Shown piece after piece: positions 18,580 to 26,645 of a stretch of DNA of 64,000 nt. Position numbers and translations under genes: made by a program. The stretch is from positions 1 through 64,000 of the forward strand of contig JAHEET010000007.1 of the NCBI GenBank assembly GCA_024640565.1, in the 5' to 3' direction. The notes beneath the pieces were generated by a model. It was given only the letters and a program-made list of their open reading frames with translations, had not been told where the DNA came from and searched no databases. The DNA is from Flavobacteriaceae bacterium. GTDB lineage: Bacteria; Bacteroidota; Bacteroidia; Flavobacteriales; Flavobacteriaceae. The first letter of the stretch is position 1. The number at the start of each line of letters is the position of its first letter.

Positions 18580-18783
18580 CTAATTGTGTTGAGGTTCGGC
18601 GCAGTTTTCAAACTGATCTGGTGTTTTACCACAAAAACCACAAGATTCTCCCGTTTTGTTTAACATCGGGTTTTGGCTGGCACAAGTTCCAGCAAATTCA
18701 CCATCTTTTTTGGCCCAAATTTTAATGGCAATTCCAGCAACTCCCACTCCCAATAGTGCTAAAGTAAACAGTAGTAATTTCAT
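18580..18783 (-). CDS. Small membrane-anchored protein with four cysteines
   Basis: A 67-aa protein with one hydrophobic segment at residues 2-24 (MKLLLFTLALLGVGVAGIAIKIW), then a short exported domain. That domain has Cys in GTCASQNP, in ESCGFCGK and near the end in ENCAEP. The cysteine spacing suggests metal or disulfide binding, but no function is known to me. The ATG is preceded by TATCTTTG at 18801-18808. It lies between two ECF sigma-factor genes and is divergent from the second. Confidence 0.75.
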   Translation of the reverse strand: MKLLLFTLALLGVGVAGIAIKIWAKKDGEFAGTCASQNPMLNKTGESCGFCGKTPDQFENCAEPQHN

Positions 18784-18800
18784 AGTATTTGATTCTATTG

Positions 18801-18808
18801 CAAAGATA
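18801..18808 (-). promoter_or_regulatory. -7 box of the small cysteine protein gene
   Basis: The minus strand reads TATCTTTG, 17 nt before the ATG at 18783. No -33 TTTG is evident. Confidence 0.45.
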
Positions 18809-18877
18809 GTAAATCTATTGTTTTAACTTTTAGTTCCTGCTTTTTTTATGTAATTTCCCAGTTGAGAAAACTAAATA

Positions 18878-19456
18878 TTGGACGAAAAAGAATTCATAAA
18901 GAAATTAGTAGCTGGAAATCAAGTTGCTTTCGGTCAATTAATCGATGCTTATCAACAAAAAATTTTTGGCACCTGCATTTCCTTTATCCCCAATAAAGAA
19001 GATGCAGAAGATGTGGCGCAAGAAGTTTTCTTAGAAGTTTTTAAATCAATTTCTAAATTTAAATCCAATGCGAAACTATCTACTTGGATTTATAAAATTA
19101 CCACGAATAAATGTTTGGAGTTTATTCGAAAAAAGAAGACTAAAAAACGTTTTGCTTTCATGCAAACACTATCAGGAGATGATCTTCCCATTCCAATGAC
19201 TCCTTATTTTGTAGAAATTAACCATCCAGGAATCCTCCTAGAAAATAAAGAAAAAACAGCGCTTATTTTTAAGGCAATAGATACATTGCCAGCGCAGCAA
19301 AAAGTAATTTTTACATTGGCTAAAATTGACGGGAAGCGTTATCAAGAAATTGTTGAAATCACAGGGAAAAGTTTGTCATCAGTAGAATCTGTTCTCTTTC
19401 GAGCAAAGAAAAATTTACAGAAAAAATTAGCAAATTTTTATAAAAACCATCCATAG
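18878..19456 (+). CDS. ECF-type sigma factor, first gene of a CnrH-like operon
   Basis: Sigma-70 family factor of 192 aa. Region 2 is DAEDVAQEVFLEVFKS with LSTWIYKITTNKCLEFIRKK, near residues 45-90. Region 4 is ALIFKAIDTLPAQQKVIFTLAKIDGKRYQEIVEITGKSLSSVESVLFRAKKNL, near 130-185. The start is a TTG with an in-frame TAA two codons upstream. Five + strand genes follow with short gaps: a small single-pass membrane protein, a Spy/CpxP-like sensor, YHYH, MORN-like and SCO. This order mirrors CnrH-CnrY-CnrX-type metal signalling, so the factor is inferred to be held by the 101-aa membrane protein and to drive this operon. Confidence 0.9.
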   Translation: MDEKEFIKKLVAGNQVAFGQLIDAYQQKIFGTCISFIPNKEDAEDVAQEVFLEVFKSISKFKSNAKLSTWIYKITTNKCLEFIRKKKTKKRFAFMQTLSGDDLPIPMTPYFVEINHPGILLENKEKTALIFKAIDTLPAQQKVIFTLAKIDGKRYQEIVEITGKSLSSVESVLFRAKKNLQKKLANFYKNHP

Positions 19457-19518
19457 CGCAAGTTATTCACACAATATGCATCTAAAGAATCGTATCAATT
19501 TAGTAGATATCCAATCAA

Positions 19519-19824
19519 ATGAACGAAATAAGTAAGCACAAAACTACACAAACTCTTGAGTTACTAACTCAAATAGCACCCGTAAAAGTGAGTCCTTTTT
19601 TTAAGCATAAGCTAATGCAAGAATTCACAAAAGAAGCACCCCAAAAACCGCTTTCATTTTCTTGGTTGACACCGCAATTTCAATGGGCAACACTCGGTCT
19701 TGTTTTGGTTTTAAATATTGGGACTATTTTCTATACCTTTTCCGGTTCAAAAGAAGCCACAGCTATAGCTTTATTTGCACAAGAGTACGCTTTGCAAACT
19801 AGTTCGAATTCTATTTTAAATTAA
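19519..19824 (+). CDS. Small single-pass membrane protein, putative anti-sigma factor
   Basis: A 101-aa protein with about 50 polar residues, one membrane segment near 52-73 (FQWATLGLVLVLNIGTIFYTF) and a 30-residue tail. If the N-terminus is cytoplasmic, it has the topology and size of CnrY, the membrane anti-sigma of the CnrYXH system. It lies between the ECF sigma gene (62-nt gap) and the Spy-like sensor gene (4-nt gap). There is no sequence motif that proves anti-sigma activity. The call rests on position, size and topology. Confidence 0.6.
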   Translation: MNEISKHKTTQTLELLTQIAPVKVSPFFKHKLMQEFTKEAPQKPLSFSWLTPQFQWATLGLVLVLNIGTIFYTFSGSKEATAIALFAQEYALQTSSNSILN

Positions 19825-19828
19825 AAAG

Positions 19829-20335
19829 ATGAAATCAAAATTACTCCCCTTATTTTTTATGGTATTGATCGTTTTAAATGGCGTTCTAATTTTTATGTTG
19901 CTCAAAAAACCCCATGAAAAAAGGCCTCAAAAAAACAGTCAAAGAAATTTTTTAACCGAACAATTACAATTTTCAGAAGTTCAAAAGGAGCAATTCAGTA
20001 TTTTAGAGCAAATGCACAGTACTGAAATGAATGCTTTTGATGATCAAATCATGAAAAATAAAAACATTTTATTTCGTAGGATTTCAGAGAAAAATTTCAA
20101 GTCGGATTCTATTTCGACAACCATCGGTATCATTACTGCCAAAAAAGAAGCTGAGGTATTTCGTTTCTTTCAAAAAGTTCGAAATATTTGTAATGAAGCG
20201 CAATTGAAGTCCTTTGATAAAATTATTATGACGGCATTGCATACGGGTAGGAGAAGCCCCCCAAATGAGGGTGGTATGCGACGCCCAATACATCTCAATC
20301 ATCCACCAAGAGATGGGCGAAGACCTCCAAGATAA
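19829..20335 (+). CDS. Membrane-anchored periplasmic Spy/CpxP-like metal sensor
   Basis: A 168-aa protein with an N-terminal membrane anchor (residues 5-26) and an all-helical periplasmic domain. The FLTEQLQFSEVQKEQFSILEQMH segment resembles the LTxxQ repeats of Spy, CpxP and CnrX. His, Met, Glu and Asp residues in the helices (EQMHSTEMNAFDD) could bind metal. The C-terminus is rich in Arg, Pro and His (HTGRRSPPNEGG, RRPIHLNHPPRDG). It follows the putative anti-sigma gene by 4 nt. The likely role is to sense a periplasmic metal or envelope stress and control the sigma factor. A pure chaperone role is the alternative. Confidence 0.7.
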   Translation: MKSKLLPLFFMVLIVLNGVLIFMLLKKPHEKRPQKNSQRNFLTEQLQFSEVQKEQFSILEQMHSTEMNAFDDQIMKNKNILFRRISEKNFKSDSISTTIGIITAKKEAEVFRFFQKVRNICNEAQLKSFDKIIMTALHTGRRSPPNEGGMRRPIHLNHPPRDGRRPPR

Positions 20336-20393
20336 AATAATTTCATTGTTATTTTACTAGTGTATATGTGAAATTTTAGACGTCAATTTAAAA

Positions 20394-21161
20394 ATGATAA
20401 AAATGAAACAATTTATTAATTGCTTGTTCGTAGCACTAGTTGCTTTACCTGCTTTCTATGGGTGTAGTTCAGATACTCAGGAAGCGCCCTCCGAAATTGT
20501 AGAAACCGCTTATGATACAAGTAGGTTGCTCTCCATGTTTGACAATGTCGCTGCCGTTTCTTATTCGGTAAGCGGTACTACAGTAACTTTTACAACAACA
20601 GATTTGCCAAATCATACCAGTCCATATTGGGATACATCTAGCCCATTGTATGAAGCATACAACGGGACCAATCCAAATTGGAATCAAAATCCAGGTGTTA
20701 TTGGAGAACAGCAGATAACTTTTACAATGACTTTAAACCCTGCGGAAGCGTTGAATAAAAGTGCAACTCCTATGGGACCGATCGGGATTTCCAGAAATGG
20801 GGTTGTTTTTTTTAATCAATATGCAGCGGGTGGCGCTCCACTAACGGGAGAAATTAATTCTTTCGATCAATGGTTGGGCCACCCAGCAAATACAACCTAT
20901 CACTATCATGTTGAGCCCCTCTATTTAACAGAAACGTATGGCGCTGACGCCTTTTTAGGATTGCTTTCAGATGGATTTCCAGTCTATGGACCTTTGGAGA
21001 ACGGGACAACAATTACCAATGCAGATTTAGACGACTATCATGGGCATACGTCTGCAACTCCAGATTTTCCGGATGGCATTTACCATTATCATGTTACAAA
21101 TGAAGATCCTTATTTAAATGGAAACGGTTTCTTTGGAACCGCAGGATCTATAACCAGATAA
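20394..21161 (+). CDS. YHYH domain lipoprotein
   Basis: A 255-aa lipoprotein whose signal ends in LPAFYGCSS. The mature part has the YHYH domain: TTYHYHVEPLYL, GLLSDGFPVYGP, DYHGHTSATPDFPDGIYHYHV. The repeated His-x-His pairs suggest metal binding, plausibly copper given the SCO gene two positions on. The function of the domain is not settled as far as I know. Two starts are possible, ATG 20394 or ATG 20403. The 58-nt gap before it contains GACGTC, and CGTC is a common ECF -10 core, so an internal promoter is possible but unproven. Confidence 0.85.
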   Translation: MIKMKQFINCLFVALVALPAFYGCSSDTQEAPSEIVETAYDTSRLLSMFDNVAAVSYSVSGTTVTFTTTDLPNHTSPYWDTSSPLYEAYNGTNPNWNQNPGVIGEQQITFTMTLNPAEALNKSATPMGPIGISRNGVVFFNQYAAGGAPLTGEINSFDQWLGHPANTTYHYHVEPLYLTETYGADAFLGLLSDGFPVYGPLENGTTITNADLDDYHGHTSATPDFPDGIYHYHVTNEDPYLNGNGFFGTAGSITR

Positions 21162-21163
21162 GC

Positions 21164-21769
21164 GTGAGGAAAATAATTTACTTTTTCATAAGTATTACAA
21201 TCTTTATTTCATGCCAATCCAAAGAACAGGAAATGAAAATTTCTGCTTCTAAGAATATCCTTGTTATTCCGAATGTAGAAAAAGATCGGAAGGCAGTTGA
21301 ATTTAAATTGATCAATGGTGTTTTACGCTTCAAAGGGAAGGCCTATTCTGGAGTAGTCAACGAGTCTTACGTTGGAGGGAGTCTAAAAACAGCTTCTGAA
21401 TACGATCAAGGCAAGCGACAAGGTTTTTACAGAGGTTGGTATGCAAACGGGAAAAAATGGTTTGAGCGTTTTTATACCAAGGGCTTGAAATCTCAGGTAC
21501 ATCGTGGTTGGTATGCAAACGGAAATCAAATGTTTGAATACCATTTTAATTCAAATGGGCGCTATGACGGTAGTGTCAAGGAGTGGCATACAGATGGGAC
21601 TTTGGCCCAGCATTTTAATTTTGTTGATGGGGTAGAAGACGGACATCAAAGAATGTGGAATCTTTCTGGTAAAATTACGGCTAACTTCTTCACGGTAAAC
21701 AATGATAGACACGGTTTAATTGGACTTAAAAAATGTGTGAGCGTGGTTCATAAAAACGAATTAAAATGA
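21164..21769 (+). CDS. YwqK-like MORN-variant repeat lipoprotein
   Basis: A 201-aa lipoprotein (signal ending in IFISCQS). It carries tandem MORN-variant repeats of the YwqK type: RGWYANGKKWFERFY, RGWYANGNQMFEYHF, KEWHTDGTLAQHF and QRMWNLSGKI, from about residue 85 to 190. The repeats form a beta-hairpin surface. Automatic annotation often calls this family an antitoxin, but the lipoprotein signal and context argue against a cytoplasmic antitoxin. It starts with GTG two nt after the YHYH stop and overlaps the SCO gene by 4 nt (ATGA), so it is co-translated. Confidence 0.8.
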   Translation: MRKIIYFFISITIFISCQSKEQEMKISASKNILVIPNVEKDRKAVEFKLINGVLRFKGKAYSGVVNESYVGGSLKTASEYDQGKRQGFYRGWYANGKKWFERFYTKGLKSQVHRGWYANGNQMFEYHFNSNGRYDGSVKEWHTDGTLAQHFNFVDGVEDGHQRMWNLSGKITANFFTVNNDRHGLIGLKKCVSVVHKNELK

Positions 21770-22416
21770 TTAAAAAAGTAGTATCATTAGTTCTGTTGTC
21801 CACTTTTTTATCTTGTAAAAAAGAGGTTCCAATCGATAAGTCAACAACACTTCCCTTTTACAATTCAGCAGCATTTACTCCAGAATGGATTTCAAAAAAG
21901 GATACGAATTATTCTAAAATTCATAGGATTGATTCGTTTGAGTTTACAAATCAAAACGGGTATCTCATCACAAATAAAACTTTTGAAGGTAAAATTTATA
22001 TTGCAGATTTTTTCTTTACAACCTGTCCAAGTATTTGTCCTATCCTAGCCAATAATATGGCTACTATTCAAGAATTTTATAAAGAGGATGCTTCTGTTTT
22101 ATTATTGTCACATACCGTAATGCCTCGAGTAGATTCTGTTGCGAAAATAAAAGAATATGCTTTGGAAAAAGGAGCAATAGATGGAAAATGGCATTTAATT
22201 ACAGGCGATAGAGATCATATTTACAACATCGCAAGAACTTCATATTTTGCAGATGGAGATTTTAATGAGACAAAAAATAAAAGTGAATTTATACACACAG
22301 AAAATTTCATTTTGGTCGATGCAAAAGGACGAATTCGAGGAGTTTACAATGGTACTTTAGGAGTCGATATTTTACGACTTAGACGTCATATAGAAATCTT
22401 AAAGAAAGAGTTCTAA
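21766..22416 (+). CDS. SCO1/SenC family copper-binding lipoprotein
   Basis: A 216-aa thioredoxin-fold protein with a lipoprotein signal ending in FLSCKK. The copper site of the family is complete: Cys87 and Cys91 in TTCPSICP and His176 in FIHTENF. SCO proteins deliver copper to or reduce the CuA site of cytochrome oxidase, and some act in general envelope copper or redox handling. Its place at the end of an ECF-controlled operon with a metal-sensor-like and a His-rich protein favours a role in regulated copper handling. Its start overlaps the preceding stop. Confidence 0.9.
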   Translation: MIKKVVSLVLLSTFLSCKKEVPIDKSTTLPFYNSAAFTPEWISKKDTNYSKIHRIDSFEFTNQNGYLITNKTFEGKIYIADFFFTTCPSICPILANNMATIQEFYKEDASVLLLSHTVMPRVDSVAKIKEYALEKGAIDGKWHLITGDRDHIYNIARTSYFADGDFNETKNKSEFIHTENFILVDAKGRIRGVYNGTLGVDILRLRRHIEILKKEF

Positions 22417-22418
22417 AC

Positions 22419-23432
22419 TCAGGAAGCAACAACATTCACTTCAATTTCTAAAGCAATTTCAAATTTTTTAAATACTGTTTGCTGGATTTTTTCAGCAAGT
22501 TGAAAAATCTCAATACCCGTTGCACTTCCATAATTTACAAGTACTAAGGCTTGTTTTTCATGCACGCCAGCATCACCAAAACGTTTTCCTTTAAAGCCAC
22601 TTTGCTCTACCAACCATCCTGCTGGAACTTTGATTTCGGTCTCAGAAACGGGATAGTTTGGGATCGATGGATTTTCTTTTTGGAGTCTTAGAAACTGTTT
22701 TTTAGAAATTACAGGATTTTTAAAGAAACTGCCACTATTGCCAATTTCTTTAGGATCGGGTAATTTGGATTTTCGAATGCGAATAATGGCATCAGAAATA
22801 TTTTTTAATGTTGGGATTTTAATTTTCTGAACCGCTAATTCATTTTCAATAGCACCATAAGAGGTTGTTAATTGATGATTTTTAGTAGTTAGCCTAAAAG
22901 AGACAGAAGTCAAGATGTATTTTCCTTTTACCTCATTTTTAAAAATCGAATTTCGATAACCAAAATTACAAGCTTCGTTTGAAAAAGAAACCAGTTTATT
23001 GGTTGCAATCTCCAAGGCTTCCACCTTTGTAATGCAGTCTTTTACCTCTACCCCATATGCACCAATATTTTGAATAGGGCTGGTGCCAACATTTCCGGGA
23101 ATTAAGGATAAGTTTTCGAGGCCACCGTAATTCTCACTAATACACCAAAGGACAAACTCATGCCAGTTTTCGCCTCCATTTACAGTTAGATCAACAGTGT
23201 TTTCTTCCTCGTGATCTATAGAAATTCCTTGAATGTTAATATGAACCACAAGCCTTTCAATGTCTCTTGTTAAAAGCAGATTGCTACCACCAGAAATTAG
23301 AAAAAAGTCTTTTTCTGAATTTAAAAGTTGTTTCAATTCATACAAAGAAGCAATCGAAACAAAGCGGCTGGCTTTTACATCAATGCCAAAAGTGTTGTAT
23401 GCTTTTAATGATATGTTCTTTTTAATGACCAA
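22419..23432 (-). CDS. murB: UDP-N-acetylenolpyruvoylglucosamine reductase
   Basis: FAD enzyme that reduces UDP-GlcNAc-enolpyruvate to UDP-MurNAc using NADPH, in peptidoglycan precursor synthesis. Of 337 aa, the PCMH FAD domain has LISGGSNLLL near 50 and NLSLIPGNVGTSPIQNIGAYG near 115. The catalytic Ser is in GNSGSFFKNP (about 233), and a Glu near the C-terminus (EIEVN) completes the site. It starts with TTG directly after the aminotransferase stop, so it is translationally coupled. It is convergent with the SCO operon, with stops 2 nt apart. Confidence 0.95.
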   Translation of the reverse strand: MVIKKNISLKAYNTFGIDVKASRFVSIASLYELKQLLNSEKDFFLISGGSNLLLTRDIERLVVHINIQGISIDHEEENTVDLTVNGGENWHEFVLWCISENYGGLENLSLIPGNVGTSPIQNIGAYGVEVKDCITKVEALEIATNKLVSFSNEACNFGYRNSIFKNEVKGKYILTSVSFRLTTKNHQLTTSYGAIENELAVQKIKIPTLKNISDAIIRIRKSKLPDPKEIGNSGSFFKNPVISKKQFLRLQKENPSIPNYPVSETEIKVPAGWLVEQSGFKGKRFGDAGVHEKQALVLVNYGSATGIEIFQLAEKIQQTVFKKFEIALEIEVNVVAS

Positions 23433-24623
23433 TTAATTTGGATATTGTTTTAAGGCTTCTTTTAATATTTCGACCGAACGAATTAAATCTTTCTTATTCA
23501 AAACATAGGCGATTCTAACTTGATTTTTCCCTTCTCCGGGTGTCGAGTAGAATCCACTTGCAGGGGCTACCATTAAAGTTTCCATTTTGTGGTGAAAGGC
23601 TTCTAAGATCCACTGTGCAAAATGATCTGCATCTGTTACAGGCAATTCAGCAACACAATAAAATGCTCCTTTTGGAGTAGCTACTTTTACACCCTCAATT
23701 TTTTCCAATTCCTCTATTAAGGTATTTCTTCTTTCTACATACTCTTCAATTACCTCGTCAAAATAACTTTTTGGCGTATCCAAAGCGGCTTCACTGGCCA
23801 TTAATGCATAGGTGGGCGGACTAAGTCTTGCTTGTGCAAATTTGATCGCAGTGGCAATGAATTGTTTGTTTTTTGAAACAATGCAGCCTATTCTTGCACC
23901 ACACATGCTATATCGTTTCGATACCGAGTCGATTACTATTGCATTGGCCTCCAATCCTTCTAAAGAGAGAACAGAAGTGTGTTGCAGTCCATCATAGGCA
24001 AACTCTCTATAAACTTCATCGGCAATTAAATACAAGTCATGTTTTAGAACGATTTGCTTTAATTTTTCTATTTCTTCTTTAGCATAAAGGTACCCTGTTG
24101 GATTCCCTGGATTACAGATTAAGATTGCTTTTGTTTTTTTTGTAATTAACTTCTCGAAATCTTCAATTTTTGGCAAAGCAAAATTATCTTCAATTTTTGA
24201 AATTACAGGTACTACAGTGACACCAGATGCAGTAGAAAAACCGTTGTAATTTGCATAAAAAGGTTCTGGAATTATAATTTCATCTCCCGGATCTGTAATA
24301 CTCCCAATGGTGAAAAGTAAGGCTTCAGAACCACCTGTTGTAACCACAATATCGTCTGCTGCTACCGAAATATTATGTGCTACATAATAGTTTGCCAATT
24401 TGGTTCTGTAGATTTCGGAGCCTTCCGAACGCACATAAGCCAATGTCTCAAGAGTATTGTTTTTTACAGCATCCAATGCTACTTGGGGCGTCTTAATATC
24501 AGGTTGCCCAATATTTAAATGAAACACGTTGACCCCTCTTTTTTTGGCGTCTTCTGCATAAGGCACCAATTTTCTGATTGGTGATTCTGGCATTTTATTT
24601 CCTTTCTGAGAAATCGTAGGCAT
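23433..24623 (-). CDS. PLP-dependent aminotransferase, class I (aspartate/aromatic type)
   Basis: A 396-aa fold-type I aminotransferase. Visible landmarks are NIGQPDIKTP near 40, GGSEALLFT near 98, ICNPGNPTGYLY near 172, ADEVYREFAYDG near 205 and the PLP lysine in DSVSKRYSMCGARIG near 240. Bacteroidota homologues are usually annotated as aspartate aminotransferase. The exact amino donor cannot be read from sequence. The ATG start is at 24623. It forms an operon with murB, with no gap. Confidence 0.88.
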   Translation of the reverse strand: MPTISQKGNKMPESPIRKLVPYAEDAKKRGVNVFHLNIGQPDIKTPQVALDAVKNNTLETLAYVRSEGSEIYRTKLANYYVAHNISVAADDIVVTTGGSEALLFTIGSITDPGDEIIIPEPFYANYNGFSTASGVTVVPVISKIEDNFALPKIEDFEKLITKKTKAILICNPGNPTGYLYAKEEIEKLKQIVLKHDLYLIADEVYREFAYDGLQHTSVLSLEGLEANAIVIDSVSKRYSMCGARIGCIVSKNKQFIATAIKFAQARLSPPTYALMASEAALDTPKSYFDEVIEEYVERRNTLIEELEKIEGVKVATPKGAFYCVAELPVTDADHFAQWILEAFHHKMETLMVAPASGFYSTPGEGKNQVRIAYVLNKKDLIRSVEILKEALKQYPN

Positions 24624-24774
24624 AATTTTTGTTATGGTATTAAGGAGTACAAATTTGCGAAATATTTTTATAAAATAACGAAATTCAGTTTGTTTAATAT
24701 GTTAAAACATAAAAACATAGAAAATATGTATTTTTCTTATTGTATTTTTCACATTCACTAAAATACCAGCGCTT

Positions 24775-26121
24775 ATTAAAAAACGAATAATCATACTGTT
24801 TTTGGTCTTCAATAATTGCATTATTGCCTTTGGACAATCTAGGTTTCAGTTTCCCATTGAAAATCGAAACGCTCAAAAGCTATCGTTTCAATTAATCAAC
24901 AATATTATCGTAATTCCTGTTGAGGTAAATCATACAAAGTTGTCCTTTATCTTAGATACTGGAGTAGATAAAACAATCTTATTTAGCCTTTCTGAAAATG
25001 ATAGTTTGGGACTGAAAAATGTAAAAAAAATATCGTTGCAAGGATTGGGAAAAGGAAAGGCAATCGATGCCTTAATTTCAAAAAAAAACAAATTAAAAGT
25101 AGGGAAACTGAAAAGCAACAACGAAACCATTTACTTGATTTTAAAGGACCAATTTGAGCTTTCATGAAAAATGGGAACCACCATACACGGTATTATTGGT
25201 TATAGTTTATTGAAAGATGTTATTGCCAAAATCGATTACAAAACAAAAAAAATAATCCTGTACAATCCAAAGACTTTTCAATACAAGAAATGTAAAAAAT
25301 GCGAAGAATTTCCTCTTGAGTTTTATCGGAACAAACCCTATGTTGATGCGGCTGTTCAATTGGATACCCTTGGAAATGAAATGACTTCTGTAAAAATGCT
25401 ACTAGACACAGGCGGAAGTGATGCACTTTGGTTGTTTGAAGGATCCCATGAGAAGATCAAAACCCCTCTTCGGCATTACAATGATATTTTGGGAGAAGGT
25501 TTGAGTGGAACCATCTATGGAAATAGAGCTCGAATTCCAAAAATGACCCTGGGTTCATTTGAAGTTTTACGACCTACAGTGTCTTTTCTAGATAGCATTT
25601 CTACCCTCCAAGCAAGAAAATTTGAAACTAGAAATGGGAGTATTGGAAGCAATATTCTAAAGCGTTTTAAACTGTGGATTGACTATCCCAATAAAAATTT
25701 GATGCTCAGAAAATGTGCTGCCATTTCAGGAGGCTTTGAATACAATATGAGTGGTTTGGATATCGTCTACAATGGAGAGGAATTGGTAAAAGAAATAGAT
25801 CCTGAAAAAGTAATTAATTATTCAGGACCAAATAATGGTTTTGAAAACAATAACAATACCATTACATTTTCGGCGAGTTACCGATTTAAGTTCAAGCCCT
25901 CTTATCGCATTTCCAAAGTCTTGCAGAATTCACCTGCTGCACTCGTTGGAATTCTCCCCGATGATATTTTATTGAAAATTAATGGAAATTCAGTACATGA
26001 TTTATCCATTGGCCAACTGATAAAGAAGCTCCAGACAAAAGATGGTAAAAAGATAAACCTAACAATCCGAAGAGGTGTAGATATTCTAAAATTTCAATTC
26101 AAATTAAAGAAAAGAGTTTAA
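24775..26121 (+). pseudogene. Aspartyl protease-PDZ protein gene, broken by an in-frame TGA
   Basis: One continuous frame encodes an exported retropepsin-like protein of 449 codons. It has a signal-like KKRIIILFLVFNNCIIAFGQ, a first protease motif LDTGVDKTILF, a second LDTGGSDALWLF, and a C-terminal PDZ domain (residues about 365-440). TGA at 25165-25167 interrupts it between the two protease halves, in FELS-stop-KMGTTIHGIIGY. The codon where the signal peptide should start is ATT (24775) followed by AAA AAA CGA, where Met-Lys-Lys-Arg would be expected, so the start also looks lost. Two partial readings remain: from TTG 24802 to the TGA, and from ATG 25171 to the end. Read-through or translation of fragments cannot be excluded. 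Confidence 0.75.
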
Positions 26122-26522
26122 TGATCGGACAATAGACTTTTTTCTTTTTCAAAAGAAACTTCAGCAGAAACATACCCTTTCACTCGAATCACTTTTCGAG
26201 GTTGTTTCGCATTGGAGAAAATAAGGATTTGTTTGTTAAATCTTCCTAGCTTATTGGTATCATAAGAAACTTTTATTGTTCCCTTTGCCCCTGGCATAAT
26301 GGGCGCTTCCGGTTTTTCAGGAACTGTACAGCCACAGGTAGATTGTATTCTTTTGATTACAATGGGCGCTGTACCGATGTTTTTGAAAGTAAAAATACGC
26401 GTACCTGCTGATTTTTTTGCAACTGTACCATAGTCAATGGTTTCTTTTTCAAACTGAAATTCTTGTGCTTGCATGGCGAATGAAACAAAAAGGAAGACAA
26501 AAAATAGCGGAAAATTCTTCAT
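26118..26522 (-). CDS. DUF1573 domain exported protein
   Basis: A 134-aa protein with signal peptide MKNFPLFFVFLFVSFAMQAQ and a single immunoglobulin-like DUF1573 domain (YGTVAKKSAGTRIFTFKNIG, STCGCTVPE, KVSYDTNKLGRFNK). Such proteins are frequent in Bacteroidota and have no defined function. They resemble ASPM/SPD-2/Hydin domains that mediate binding. The ATG at 26522 is preferred over a start 10 codons upstream because it begins the signal peptide. Its stop overlaps that of the convergent broken protease gene by 4 nt. Confidence 0.85.
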   Translation of the reverse strand: MKNFPLFFVFLFVSFAMQAQEFQFEKETIDYGTVAKKSAGTRIFTFKNIGTAPIVIKRIQSTCGCTVPEKPEAPIMPGAKGTIKVSYDTNKLGRFNKQILIFSNAKQPRKVIRVKGYVSAEVSFEKEKSLLSDH

Positions 26523-26607
26523 GATATCGGTTTGATATAGTAAAATTAGCACAAAAATTTTGTTTTAAAAAATCAATGACTAATTTTCTCTTGAAAGTAG
26601 ATAATTG

Positions 26608-26615
26608 TATTTTTG
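26608..26615 (+). promoter_or_regulatory. -7 box of the valS promoter
   Basis: TATTTTTG matches TAnnTTTG, 30 nt before the valS ATG. A TTG at 26591-26593 is closer than the usual -33 spacing. Confidence 0.5.
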
Positions 26616-26645
26616 CCCCTTATATTTTAAAATTTAGCCCAAAGT

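Noticed and set aside
21164..21769. Toxin-antitoxin pair based on the YwqK family name
   Set aside because: The protein has a lipoprotein signal, there is no toxin-like neighbour, and it is co-translated with a SCO gene.
24802..25167. Selenocysteine or programmed read-through at the TGA in the aspartyl protease gene
   Set aside because: The codon is not at a catalytic position, no stem-loop like a SECIS is evident, and the start codon also looks mutated, so simple inactivation is more likely.
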